Assembly (NCBI GenBank): GCA_030657355.1
Contig: CP131056.1
Span: forward strand, 1,446,501 to 1,510,500
From: Radicibacter daui
Lineage (GTDB): Bacteria > Pseudomonadota > Alphaproteobacteria > Radicibacterales > Radicibacteraceae
Direction of reading: 5' to 3'
DNA length: 64,000 bases
In this document: positions 17,158 to 25,195 of the stretch, one piece after another
How the letters are laid out: every line of letters starts with the position of its first letter
How positions within the stretch are numbered: position 1 is the stretch's first letter
The notes under the pieces: model-generated
Database searches by the model: none
Told to the model about the DNA's origin: nothing
Seen by the model: only the letters and a program-made list of their open reading frames with translations
Program-made: the position numbers and the translations under genes

Positions 17158-18039
17158 TCAGCCGCCGCACAGCTTGTCGCGGGTGGTTGACATGGCTGCC
17201 GCTGCCGAGAAGCCGTAGGGCTCGATGATCTTGGCGAAATCGCCCGACGCCTTCATCTCCGCCAGCACCTTGTCATAGGCATCGCGCAGATCGGCATCCT
17301 GCTTGCGGAAAGCGGCGCCGTCGCAATAGACCGGCGCACCCTTGACCGGCGCGATGACAGCCAGGTCGGGGTCGTTCGCTTTCTTCACCAGATCGTTGAT
17401 GGAGAGGACCGGCAGCGAATAGGCATCGATGCGCCCGTCCTGCAACATCTTGACGCCGCTCTGCCCGTCCGGAACCACGATGACACGATCCCGCGGCACG
17501 CCGGCCTGCAGGGCGAGCTTTTCTTCCGTTCCGCCGCCGGGAGCGCCGATCCTGGCCTTGGGATTGTCGGCAATGTCCTTGTAGCTGGCAAAGCCCATCG
17601 GGTTACCCTTCTTCACCAGAAGGGCCTCGGCATCGCACAGGATCGGCTCGGAATAGGCCACCGCCTTGCAGCGCTCCGGCTTCATGAAGAGGCCGGCGGT
17701 CACCGCGTCGAAGCGGCCCGCCTGCAGGCCGGGGATCATGGCGCCATATTCGGAGATGGAGGCGACGATGTCGCCGACGCCGAGGCGCTTGAAGACCTCG
17801 CGCGCCACATCCGGCGCGGCGCCGCTGACGGTGCCGTCCGGCTTCACTTCGGTATAGGGCGGCTCGTTGGCGATGGCCACGCGGGCAAAGCCCTGCTTCT
17901 TCAGCTCTTCCAGCTTGCCGTCGGCGACGGCCGGGGCGCTCATGAAGCTGCTGGAAAGGGCAAGGGCCGCCAGCGCGCCAAGGGTGATGCGCAGGCTTTT
18001 GCCGCTGCCGACCCTCATGCCGGTTGTCATGAAGTTCAT
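17158..18039 (-). CDS. ehuB: Ectoine/hydroxyectoine-binding periplasmic protein EhuB
   Basis: 293-residue family 3 solute-binding protein. A signal peptide spans about residues 1-40 (MTTGMRVGSGKSLR basic region, then a hydrophobic LGALAALALSSSFMSAP and cleavage after AVA-D). Mature motifs: RVAIANEPPYTEVKPDG, GAAPDVAREVFKRLG, ISEYGAMIPGLQAGRFDAVTAGLFMKPERC and SEPILCDAEALLVKKG, the last with aromatic and acidic residues typical of EhuB ligand pockets. The ATG at 18039 has AGGAG 10 nt upstream. Delivers ectoine or 5-hydroxyectoine to EhuCD. Confidence 0.93.
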   Translation of the reverse strand: MNFMTTGMRVGSGKSLRITLGALAALALSSSFMSAPAVADGKLEELKKQGFARVAIANEPPYTEVKPDGTVSGAAPDVAREVFKRLGVGDIVASISEYGAMIPGLQAGRFDAVTAGLFMKPERCKAVAYSEPILCDAEALLVKKGNPMGFASYKDIADNPKARIGAPGGGTEEKLALQAGVPRDRVIVVPDGQSGVKMLQDGRIDAYSLPVLSINDLVKKANDPDLAVIAPVKGAPVYCDGAAFRKQDADLRDAYDKVLAEMKASGDFAKIIEPYGFSAAAAMSTTRDKLCGG

Positions 18040-18221
18040 TTTCCCGTGTCTCCTGTTCGATGAGGCCGCTTTGCGGCCAGTTATGTTCTTGTCTGCAAGA
18101 AAAGAGGCCCCCGGCAGGCAGCGGACCTCCCTGTCCACTGCCCTTCGATCCGGCCTCCCGGATAGCTCCGCCCATTTTCTGGTGCTTGGTTGCCTGCGGC
18201 TTCCCGGGCGGCGGGAAGGCG

Positions 18222-19007
18222 TCAGATGCGATGGCCCGCGGCGATGATCTTCCTGAGGAAGGCCTGGGTGCGTTCCTGGCGCGGGTCGGTGAAAATCTGC
18301 TCGGGCGGGCCTTCTTCCACGATGTTGCCGCGGTCGAAGAACAGCACCCGGTCGGCGAAATCGTGGGCAAAGCCCATTTCATGCGTGACGAGCAGCATGG
18401 TCATGTCCGTCTCTTCGGCGAGGCGCTTCATGACATTCAGCACCTCCTCGACCAGTTCGGGGTCGAGAGCGGAGGTCACCTCGTCGAACAGCATGATTTT
18501 GGGCTGGAGGGCGAGCGCACGGGCAATGGCAACGCGCTGCTTCTGTCCGCCGGAAAGGGAAGCCGGCTTCATCTTCGCCTTCTCGGCCATGCCGACCATG
18601 GCGAGCAGGCGCATGGCCTCGGCTTCAGCCTCGGCGCGCGGCACGCCCTTGGTCAGCATGGGCGCGAGGGTAACGTTGTCGAGAACCGTCTTGTGCGGGA
18701 AGAGATTGAAGAGCTGGAACACCATGCCGATCTTGGCCCGCATGCGGTGCAGATGCCTGTCGTCCGCCGGCACCAGCCTGTCGCCACGCTGCATGTGGAA
18801 AAGATGTTCGCCTTCCACCTTTATGTGGCCGCCATTGATGCCCTCAAGGGTCATCAGGATGCGCAGGATGGTGGTCTTTCCCGAGCCGGAAGGGCCGATG
18901 AGGGCCAGCTTCTCGCCCGGCTTCACCGAGAACGACAGCTCGTTCAGCACATTGTAGGCGCCGAAATTCTTGCTGATACGGTCGACTTCGATGATCGGCT
19001 GGGACAC
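18222..19007 (-). CDS. ehuA: Ectoine/hydroxyectoine ABC transporter ATPase EhuA
   Basis: 261-residue ATPase, first gene of the minus-strand operon. Walker [10 protein letters not shown] near residue 38, [17 protein letters not shown], signature LSGGQKQR, Walker [15 protein letters not shown] and switch LLVTHEM are intact. An insertion of about 10 residues ([19 protein letters not shown]) before the Q-loop is as seen in EhuA proteins. The gap of 182 nt to ehuB contains a short hairpin (GGCCGC-AAA-GCGGCC) and no gene. The promoter should lie in the AT-rich stretch just upstream, where tandem 13-bp repeats are found. Confidence 0.93.
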   Translation of the reverse strand: MSQPIIEVDRISKNFGAYNVLNELSFSVKPGEKLALIGPSGSGKTTILRILMTLEGINGGHIKVEGEHLFHMQRGDRLVPADDRHLHRMRAKIGMVFQLFNLFPHKTVLDNVTLAPMLTKGVPRAEAEAEAMRLLAMVGMAEKAKMKPASLSGGQKQRVAIARALALQPKIMLFDEVTSALDPELVEEVLNVMKRLAEETDMTMLLVTHEMGFAHDFADRVLFFDRGNIVEEGPPEQIFTDPRQERTQAFLRKIIAAGHRI

Positions 19008-19064
19008 GGCGCGGAGGCTCCCCGGTGCGTTCCGTTGTGTGCACCGACGATGGGAGCCTTACAA

Positions 19065-19099
19065 AATCATGTCAATTATTATATTGAATCATGTCAATT
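19065..19099 (-). promoter_or_regulatory. Tandem 13-bp direct repeats upstream of ehuA, probable EnuR operator
   Basis: Two exact copies of AATCATGTCAATT (plus strand, 19065-19077 and 19087-19099) spaced 22 bp start to start, separated by ATTATATTG, in a locally AT-rich gap between ehuA and the enuR stop codon. MocR/GntR-aminotransferase regulators such as GabR are known to bind direct repeats, so the neighbouring EnuR is the obvious ligand. A related copy (AATCAGTGCAATT, 11 of 13) lies at 20508-20520 between enuR and the AsnC gene. Confidence 0.7.
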
Positions 19100-19103
19100 T
19101 CAG

Positions 19104-20489
19104 TCAAATGGCCAGCAACACCGGTTCCGGCTCGCTGCTGAGCAGGTTGACAACGCAGGTAAGGCCACGGCGCAGGCCCTCTTCGCTGGTGGAGCCCACG
19201 GAGATACGCACGGCGGCCGGATGCTGGCTGCCGGAGGTCACGAAGGACGAGCCGGGGGCGATGGCGACATTCTGCAGCCGGGCATGGGAGACGAAGGCGG
19301 CTTCGGAGCGGTTTTCTCCCAGCGGCAACCACACATGCAGCCCTTCCGGCTGGCTGCAATACCCGGTGCCGGCCAGCAATTCGGCGGCAATACGCTGGCG
19401 TGCCCGCAGCGTGGTGCGCTGCCATTCCATCAGCTGCTGTGCCTTGCCATCTTCCACCCATCTGGCGGCGATTTCCGCCAGCAGCGGCGTTGCCATCCAG
19501 TTGGTCACGAGGTGGCGGTTGGCGGCTGCCGGCACCAGCCGGTCGGGCACTACCAGATAGCCATTGCGCAGGCCCGGCATCACACATTTGGTAAAGGTGG
19601 TGAGGTAGAGCGTGATGTCCGGGGCAAGCGCCCCGAAGGGTGCCGGCCGCTCGGAAACCAGCGGGCCGAGCGCATCGTTTTCGACAATCAGCAGCCCGTG
19701 GCGGCGCGCGATCTCGATGATCTGCTGCCGGCGCGTCAGGCTCATGGTGGTGGCGGTCGGGTTTGCCGCCGTCGGCACCATATAAAGCGCCCGCACATCC
19801 CCCTCGCGGCAGGCGCGCTCCAGCGCATCCGGCACGATGCCGTCATCGTCGATGGCGAGGCCGACAAGCTTCAGCCCCAGATAGGCGGCAAGCGGCACTA
19901 GCGTGTGGTGGCCGATCTCCTCCGTGACCACGGTCGAGCCGGGCGGCGCGGCCACCATCAAGGCGATGGTCATGGCGGCGGTGGCGCCATTGGTGAGGCA
20001 CACATTGCCCGGCTGGCACTCGATTCCGCACAGCTTCAGCCAGTCGAGTGCGACGGTGCGGTGGCGGGTGAAGAGCGTATTGGGGCGGAAGGAGAGGGCA
20101 ATCGCCGGGTCGAGCGAGCGGGAGAGGTCGGCGAGGGCGGCCTGCAGATGCTCCACATGCATCGGCTCGCACACCGGCTTCAGGATCGAGAGATCCTCTA
20201 CCTGGTCCAGCCGTTCGGGAATATAGGGCGGGTCGGGTTCGCGCTGCGGGGTGCGCACGAAGGTGCCGCGTCCGGTCTCGCCGGAAACCAGGCCCCGCCG
20301 ACCCAGCTCCTCATAGGCGCGGCCGACCGTCTGCACGGAAATGCCCAGATCGTCAGCCAGCCGCCGGTGCGGCAGCAGCTTGGTGCCATTGGCCAGCCGC
20401 CCGTCGGCAATAGCGCCGGATATCTCCTCCGCGAGGGAGAGATAGACGGGGCGGCGCAGTTTGGAGGGATCCGGTTGCCAGATTGTCAT
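19104..20489 (-). CDS. enuR: EnuR, MocR-type (GntR/aminotransferase) regulator of ectoine catabolism
   Basis: 461-residue regulator. The winged helix spans about residues 15-80 (YLSLAEEISGAIADGRL, LPHRRLADDLGISVQTVGRAYEEL) and the rest is a fold type I aminotransferase domain. The cofactor lysine is Lys301 in TTFTKCVMPGLRNG, with VPTAANPTAT and ENDALGPL as other PLP-site motifs. Published EnuR proteins repress ectoine genes and respond to diaminobutyrate and its acetylated form through bound PLP; I infer the same here. I chose the ATG at 20489 (MTIWQPDP), since the longer frame upstream is the shadow of the AsnC gene. It lies downstream of, and reads in the same direction as, the gap before ehuA. 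Confidence 0.92.
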   Translation of the reverse strand: MTIWQPDPSKLRRPVYLSLAEEISGAIADGRLANGTKLLPHRRLADDLGISVQTVGRAYEELGRRGLVSGETGRGTFVRTPQREPDPPYIPERLDQVEDLSILKPVCEPMHVEHLQAALADLSRSLDPAIALSFRPNTLFTRHRTVALDWLKLCGIECQPGNVCLTNGATAAMTIALMVAAPPGSTVVTEEIGHHTLVPLAAYLGLKLVGLAIDDDGIVPDALERACREGDVRALYMVPTAANPTATTMSLTRRQQIIEIARRHGLLIVENDALGPLVSERPAPFGALAPDITLYLTTFTKCVMPGLRNGYLVVPDRLVPAAANRHLVTNWMATPLLAEIAARWVEDGKAQQLMEWQRTTLRARQRIAAELLAGTGYCSQPEGLHVWLPLGENRSEAAFVSHARLQNVAIAPGSSFVTSGSQHPAAVRISVGSTSEEGLRRGLTCVVNLLSSEPEPVLLAI

Positions 20490-20507
20490 GCTACAGTTAG
20501 TGATCAA

Positions 20508-20524
20508 AATCAGTGCAATTGACA
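20508..20524 (+). promoter_or_regulatory. Single EnuR-like half-site between enuR and the AsnC gene
   Basis: The 54-bp divergent gap holds AATCAGTGCAATT at 20508-20520, matching 11 of 13 positions of the tandem repeats upstream of ehuA, followed by an overlapping opposite-strand match AATTGACA at 20517-20524. It would let EnuR control both its own gene and the AsnC gene. Only a partial match, so the assignment is tentative. Confidence 0.45.
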
Positions 20525-20543
20525 ATGAAAAAACCAGCGGCCC

Positions 20544-21035
20544 ATGACCTCTCTCAAACTGGATGCGATCGACATCAGGATCCTGGCCGAGGTGCAGCGG
20601 CGCGGGCGTATCACCAAACTGGCGCTGGCGGAAGCCGTAGGCCTGTCGCCAACTCCGTGCTGGAACCGGCTGAAGCGGCTGGAGGAGGGGGGTATCATCA
20701 GCGGTTATCACGCCCGGCTGGCGCTGAGGCCGCTGGGGCCGAGCGCGATGGTGTTGATGGAGGTGACGCTCGGTGCGCACCGCCAGGCGGATTTTGATCG
20801 CTTTGAAAAAATCGTGCGCCAGCATGACGAAGTGGTGAGCTGCTGGTCAGTCGGCGGCGGGATCGATTACATGCTGCGGGTGGTCACGCCGGACATCGAT
20901 GCCTATCAGCGGCTGGTGGACGGGCTGCTGGCAGGGGACGCCGGCATTGACCGCTACTTCACCTATATCGTGACCCGCATTGTGAAGGATGAACCCGGCC
21001 TGCCGCTTTCCGTGCTGGTGCCCCCGGCCGGCTAG
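20544..21035 (+). CDS. AsnC/Lrp-family regulator of the ectoine cluster (DoeX-like)
   Basis: 163-residue regulator with an N-terminal helix-turn-helix (LDAIDIRILAEVQRRGRITKLALAEAVGLSPTPCWNRLKRLEE, written here in parts: helix 2 ALAEAVGL, recognition helix SPTPCWNRL) and a C-terminal RAM ligand domain with the typical GGIDYMLRVVTPDIDAYQ. Lrp proteins of this type (AsnC in Ruegeria, DoeX in Halomonas) accompany ectoine degradation genes and activate them in response to pathway intermediates. It is divergent to enuR and upstream of ssd and the aminotransferase, consistent with that role. Confidence 0.9.
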   Translation: MTSLKLDAIDIRILAEVQRRGRITKLALAEAVGLSPTPCWNRLKRLEEGGIISGYHARLALRPLGPSAMVLMEVTLGAHRQADFDRFEKIVRQHDEVVSCWSVGGGIDYMLRVVTPDIDAYQRLVDGLLAGDAGIDRYFTYIVTRIVKDEPGLPLSVLVPPAG

Positions 21036-21072
21036 CCCCTCCGTCCGGCCCTTCCGCCGGGCCCGGAAGAAG

Positions 21073-21114
21073 AGACAGTCTCTCCCCGGGCAGCCCCTGC
21101 CGGAGAGACTGTCT
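21073..21114 (+). terminator. Long inverted repeat between the AsnC gene and ssd
   Basis: Perfect 13-bp arms (21073-21085 and 21102-21114) with an inner 4-bp stem (GGCA/TGCC), giving a very stable hairpin in the 225-bp gap. There is no T-run, so it is not a textbook terminator; it may stabilise the upstream mRNA or set read-through into ssd. Confidence 0.6.
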
Positions 21115-21260
21115 GCCACCGGCGGTCACAACAGACCCATCCTCTCCTCAGGTCCCCTTACGCTTTGAACAGAGGGCGCCGCTGCGATGTCCGCTCCGGC
21201 ACCTCCGTTTTCAACTCTCCGGCCCTTTCGGGGGCTGGCGGCAGGCAAGGGGCGCTCGTC

Positions 21261-22754
21261 ATGACAGCACAGGCAGCACGGCTTCACCGTCACGAGGCGC
21301 TGGACCGGCTTGAGGATCGCCGCCTGCTGCGGGAGCTCGCCTATGTGGGCGGCAAGTGGCATGCCGGGCCCGGCGGCAAGGCGTTCGAGGTTTGCGATCC
21401 CGCCTCCGGCGCCAACCTTGCCTGGGTCGCCCATCTCGATGGTGCCGGTACGGGCGCTGCCATTGATGCCGCGCAGCAGGCGCTGGCAGGCTGGCGGGCC
21501 CTGTTGCCGCAGGAGCGCTGCCGGCTGCTGAGAGAATGGCACCGGCTGGTGCTGGCCGCAAAGGCCGACCTTGCCCTGCTGATGGTGCTGGAGCAGGGCA
21601 AGCCGCTCGCCGAGGCGGAGGGCGAGATCGACTATGCCGCCTCCTTCATTGACTGGTACGCCGAAGAGGGGCGCCGGCTGAATGTGGAGGGGGTGACCAG
21701 CCACCTGCCGGATGCGCGCATGCTGGTAAGCCGGGCGCCGGTCGGCGTCGTCGGGCTGGTGACGCCATGGAATTTCCCCAGTGCGATGCTGACGCGCAAG
21801 GCGGCCGCGGCGCTTGCGGCAGGCTGCACCGTCGTTGCCCATCCCGCCTCGGCAACGCCGCTCTCCGCCCTTGCACTGGCGGAGCTTGCCGAGCGCGCCG
21901 GACTGCCCGCCGGTGTCTTCAATGTGGTGACCGGAGAGGCGGCGCCCATCGTGAAGCGCCTTTGCGAAGATAGCCGCGTGCGGGCGATAAGCTTTACCGG
22001 CTCCACCGAAATCGGCCGGTTGATCGCGGGGCAATGCGCCCCGACGGTCAAGAAGCTGGTGATGGAACTTGGCGGCCATGCGCCGTTGCTGATTTTTGCC
22101 GACAGCGACCTCGGCAAGGCTGTCGATATTGCAATGGCGGCCAAGTTCGCCACCTCCGGGCAGGATTGCCTTGCTGCCAACCGCATCTATGTCGAGCGGC
22201 CGGTCTATGACGCGTTCTGCACGGCTTTTGCCGAGCGTATTGCCGCCCTGAAAGTCGGGACTGGCTTGGAACCGGGCGTGGAGATTGGCCCGCTGATGCA
22301 TGAGCGCGCCATCGCCAAGGTCGAGGCGCAGGTTGCCGATGCACTGGCGCGCGGCGCGACGCTGCTGGCCGGTGGCAAACGCCACAAGGCCGGGCGGCTC
22401 TTTTACCAGCCGACGCTGCTGGCCGACGTTCCGGAAGGGGCGTCGATCCTCACCGAAGAAACCTTCGGGCCGGTGGCGGCGGTGCTGCCCTTCGATAGCG
22501 AGGAAGAGGCCGTCGCCCGTGCCAACGATACCGAATATGGCCTTGTCGCCTATGTGGTGACGGCGGATCCGCGCCGCATCTTCCGCCTTGGCGAGGCGCT
22601 CGATTACGGGATGGTCGCCGTCAACCGGGTGAAGATCACCGGGGCGCCCGTGCCCTTTGGCGGCGTCAAGCAGTCCGGCCTCGGGCGCGAGGGCTCGCGC
22701 CACGGCATCGAGGCTTTCACCGACCTCAAATATCTCTGCCTGGACGTTGCCTGA
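21261..22754 (+). CDS. doeC: Aldehyde dehydrogenase of ectoine catabolism (succinate/aspartate semialdehyde type)
   Basis: 497-residue NAD(P)-dependent aldehyde dehydrogenase, likely oxidising aspartate semialdehyde to aspartate as the last step of ectoine breakdown (Ssd in Ruegeria, DoeC in Halomonas). Catalytic residues are present: Asn171 (PWNFP), Glu269 (MELGG), Cys303 (GQDCLAANR), and EETFGPV and FGGVKQSGLGREGS are intact. Unusually, the cofactor-binding Lys of the motif KPA is His194 (VAHPAS). I chose the ATG at 21261 because the extra 32 residues of the longer frame are low-complexity; AAGGGG lies upstream. The aminotransferase follows. Confidence 0.85.
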   Translation: MTAQAARLHRHEALDRLEDRRLLRELAYVGGKWHAGPGGKAFEVCDPASGANLAWVAHLDGAGTGAAIDAAQQALAGWRALLPQERCRLLREWHRLVLAAKADLALLMVLEQGKPLAEAEGEIDYAASFIDWYAEEGRRLNVEGVTSHLPDARMLVSRAPVGVVGLVTPWNFPSAMLTRKAAAALAAGCTVVAHPASATPLSALALAELAERAGLPAGVFNVVTGEAAPIVKRLCEDSRVRAISFTGSTEIGRLIAGQCAPTVKKLVMELGGHAPLLIFADSDLGKAVDIAMAAKFATSGQDCLAANRIYVERPVYDAFCTAFAERIAALKVGTGLEPGVEIGPLMHERAIAKVEAQVADALARGATLLAGGKRHKAGRLFYQPTLLADVPEGASILTEETFGPVAAVLPFDSEEEAVARANDTEYGLVAYVVTADPRRIFRLGEALDYGMVAVNRVKITGAPVPFGGVKQSGLGREGSRHGIEAFTDLKYLCLDVA

Positions 22755-22814
22755 CCCTGTCAGTTCGCCGGCACACCCATCGACAAATCATCGCAAGGAA
22801 CAGGAGAAGCAGCC

Positions 22815-24191
22815 ATGCTGGAGCGCAGCAACGAACTGGAAGCGTGGGACCGGGACCATTTTTTCCATCCCTCCACGCATATGGCGGCGCATGCGCGCGG
22901 CGAGACGCCGAACCGGGTGATCGCGGGCGGCGAGGGGGTCTACATCACTGACGCTGCCGGCAAGCGCAGCCTCGATGCCTTTGCCGGGCTCTATTGTGTC
23001 AATGTCGGGTATGGGCGCCGCGAGATTGCCGATGCCATTGCCGAGCAGGCGCACCAGCTCGCCTATTACCATGCCTATGTCGGCCATGGCAGCGAGCCGT
23101 CGATCCGGCTTGCCCGTATGATCATCGACCGGGCGCCGGCGGGCATGAGCCGGGTCTATTTCGGCCTTTCCGGGTCCGACGCCAACGAAACCAACATCAA
23201 GCTGGTCTGGTACTACAACAATGTGCTGGGCCGGCCGGAGAAGAAGAAGATCATCTCGCGCTGGCGTGGTTATCACGGCTCGGGCGTGATGACGGGCAGC
23301 CTCACCGGGCTTGAGCTGTTCCACCACGCCTTCGACCTGCCGCGCGCGCCCATCCTGCACACCGAGGCGCCCTACTATTTCCGCCGCGCCGATCGCTCGC
23401 AGACGGAAGAGGAATTCTCGCAGCATTGTGCCGACAAGCTGGAGGAGATGATCCTTGCGGAAGGGCCGGAGACGGTCGCCGCCTTCATCGGCGAACCGGT
23501 GCTCGGCACCGGCGGCATCGTGCCGCCGCCCGCCGGCTACTGGCAGAAGATCCAGGCCGTGCTCGATAGGTATGACATCCTGCTGATTGCCGATGAGGTG
23601 ATCACCGGTTTCGGTCGCCTTGGCTCGATGTTCGGCAGCGAGCATTACGGCATGAAGCCGGACCTCATCACCATCGCCAAGGGGCTCACCTCGGCCTATG
23701 CCCCGCTTTCAGGCGTTATTGTGGGCGAGCGGATGTGGAAGGGGCTGGAAAAGGGCTCCGACGCGCTGGGTGCTATCGGCCATGGCTGGACCTATTCCGC
23801 CCATCCACTCTGCACGGCTGCCGGCATCGCCAATCTTGAGCTGATCGACAAGCTGGGCCTCGTCGCCAACGCCGGCGAAACCGGAAAGTATTTCCTCGAC
23901 GGCCTCAAGGCGGCACTGGCGGACCATCCGAATGTCGGCGAGGTGCGCGGCGAAGGGCTGATGGCGGCCATCGAGTTCGTTGAAGACAAGGATGACCGTG
24001 TGTTCTTCGATCCCGCCCGCAAGGTGGGGCCGGCCCTTGCGGCGGCGCTGCTGAAGCAGGGCGTCATCGGCCGTGCCATGCCGCAGGGCGATATTCTGGG
24101 TTTTGCGCCGCCACTCTGCCTGACGCAGGAGGAGGCCGACATCATCATCGCCGCCGCAAAGGCGGCTGTGGACGAGGTGCTAACGGTCTGA
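22815..24191 (+). CDS. doeD: Class III aminotransferase of ectoine catabolism (DoeD/Atf-like)
   Basis: 458-residue PLP enzyme of class III (omega-amino acid:pyruvate/diaminobutyrate group). Motifs: GLYCVNVGYGRREIADAI, SGSDANETNIK for the cofactor phosphate, DEVITGFGRLGSMFG with the PLP-interacting Asp, and ITIAKGLTSAYAPL with the Schiff-base Lys near residue 285. It should transfer the amino group of diaminobutyrate to give aspartate semialdehyde, the substrate of the preceding dehydrogenase. Ribosome site AGGAG is upstream. The gene closes the ectoine region; a hairpin terminator begins 17 nt after its stop. Confidence 0.88.
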   Translation: MLERSNELEAWDRDHFFHPSTHMAAHARGETPNRVIAGGEGVYITDAAGKRSLDAFAGLYCVNVGYGRREIADAIAEQAHQLAYYHAYVGHGSEPSIRLARMIIDRAPAGMSRVYFGLSGSDANETNIKLVWYYNNVLGRPEKKKIISRWRGYHGSGVMTGSLTGLELFHHAFDLPRAPILHTEAPYYFRRADRSQTEEEFSQHCADKLEEMILAEGPETVAAFIGEPVLGTGGIVPPPAGYWQKIQAVLDRYDILLIADEVITGFGRLGSMFGSEHYGMKPDLITIAKGLTSAYAPLSGVIVGERMWKGLEKGSDALGAIGHGWTYSAHPLCTAAGIANLELIDKLGLVANAGETGKYFLDGLKAALADHPNVGEVRGEGLMAAIEFVEDKDDRVFFDPARKVGPALAAALLKQGVIGRAMPQGDILGFAPPLCLTQEEADIIIAAAKAAVDEVLTV

Positions 24192-24207
24192 CCGGCCGCA
24201 AACCGGC

Positions 24208-24245
24208 AAAGAAGGGCGGGGGCTTCTTATCCGCCGCCCTTCTTT
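24208..24245. terminator. Terminator after doeD, overlapping the MmcQ-like gene tail
   Basis: Perfect 12-bp stem (24208-24219 and 24234-24245) with a 14-nt loop; the stem ends in AAAG/CTTT, giving short U-stretches both ways. The stop codon of the converging MmcQ-like gene lies in the loop, so its last codons are part of the hairpin. Probably bidirectional. Confidence 0.7.
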
Positions 24246-24610
24246 GTGCTCTCCAGGAGACCGGCCAGTTTTCTCGGGGCGATCAGGCTGTAGCTGCGGC
24301 GGATATGGAAGGAGACTTCCTCCCAGTCCGGCTGATTATCCAGATGAATGCCGATCCAGCCCTTGGGGCCGACATAGGGCGGGGCGAAGAAGCGGTTCCT
24401 GTCTGCCGCAATCAGGATTTGCTGGCTGCCGGGCGGTGCTTTGAGCCAGACGGCGATGCGGCCGCTGTCTGCCCGCTCCATGGCGAAGATCTTGCCCCGC
24501 ACCCGGTAAGTTGGCCGTTCCCAGGTTTCCAGTTCTACCGCTTCCGGCAGGCCAAGGCTGAGTTCGCGCAGTTTTTCGGCCGCTGCCTTCAATTCCTGCG
24601 CATCGCTCAT
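24227..24610 (-). CDS. MmcQ/YjbR-family protein
   Basis: 127-residue small cytoplasmic protein of the MmcQ/YjbR fold. Diagnostic segments are LPEAVELETWERPTYRVRGKIFA, then RIAVWLKAPPG, FAPPYVGPKGWIGIHLD and SYSLIAPRKLAGLL. YjbR proteins have a CyaY-like fold that may bind DNA, but their function is not known. The last residues (STKKGGG) are encoded by one arm and the loop of the terminator hairpin, so the C-terminus is constrained by RNA structure. It precedes the PAP2 gene on the strand by 13 nt and may not be its operon partner. Confidence 0.85.
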   Translation of the reverse strand: MSDAQELKAAAEKLRELSLGLPEAVELETWERPTYRVRGKIFAMERADSGRIAVWLKAPPGSQQILIAADRNRFFAPPYVGPKGWIGIHLDNQPDWEEVSFHIRRSYSLIAPRKLAGLLESTKKGGG

Positions 24611-24623
24611 GACCGGCAGTTCC

Positions 24624-25163
24624 TCACCATTTGAGGTCGAGGCCGAGCCCGAAATAGTCCGTTCCCAGCATCGGATGCACGGTGATGTCGCTGCGCGTCG
24701 TGATCAGCTGGTTGAAGCCCCAGCCGATAAGCGCCCCGGCCACCACATCGCCGACATGGTGCTTGTCCGCCTCGACGCGGGAATAACCGACGAAGCTGGC
24801 GAGCGCGTAGGAGGGCAGGCCGATTTCCCAGCCGTAACGCTGGTCGAGGAAGGAGGCGGCGGCAAAGGCGCTGGCGGTGGAGTCCGACGGGAAGGAATTG
24901 TCGTCGCTATGGTCAGGCCGGTCTTCATGAATGAAGGATTTGAGCCCGAAGGAGGTCAGCATCGTTGCGCCATAAACGATGCCGAACTGGGCAAGGCCCT
25001 CGCGATCATCCTTCAGCACGGTGAGGCCGGCGGTCGCCAGAGGCATTGCGATCTTGAGAACGTTGCCGGCCTTCTCGATATTGTCCGCCCGGGCCGGGGC
25101 GCTGGCGGCAAGCGCCGTGATCAGTGCTGCTGAAAAGACTGCTCCGGCGATCTTGCCCGTCAT
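24624..25163 (-). CDS. PAP2-family phosphatase, exported, with altered second motif
   Basis: 179-residue protein with an N-terminal signal peptide or anchor (about residues 1-27, cleavage after ARA) and the phosphatidic-acid phosphatase 2 fold. Motif 1 is K75-x6-R82-P83 and motif 3 is S128-R129-x5-H135-x3-D139. The middle motif, usually PSGH, reads PSDS (92-95), lacking its histidine. It probably dephosphorylates a lipid or isoprenyl phosphate at the periplasmic side, if active. I chose the ATG at 25163 because of the signal peptide and the AAAAGGGG ribosome site upstream. It sits 33 nt downstream of ubiD on the same strand. Confidence 0.85.
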   Translation of the reverse strand: MTGKIAGAVFSAALITALAASAPARADNIEKAGNVLKIAMPLATAGLTVLKDDREGLAQFGIVYGATMLTSFGLKSFIHEDRPDHSDDNSFPSDSTASAFAAASFLDQRYGWEIGLPSYALASFVGYSRVEADKHHVGDVVAGALIGWGFNQLITTRSDITVHPMLGTDYFGLGLDLKW

Positions 25164-25195
25164 TCGTGTTGTCCCCTTTTGGCTTGTGCCTGTTG

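Noticed and set aside
15602..17218. 538-codon open frame on the plus strand opposite ehuCD and eutA
   Set aside because: Translation is His/Gln/Gly-rich without any known motif, and the opposite strand has intact permease genes.
18060..19901. 613-codon open frame opposite ehuA and enuR
   Set aside because: It contains no ribosome site or domain, and covers the minus-strand ATPase and regulator, including the operator repeats.
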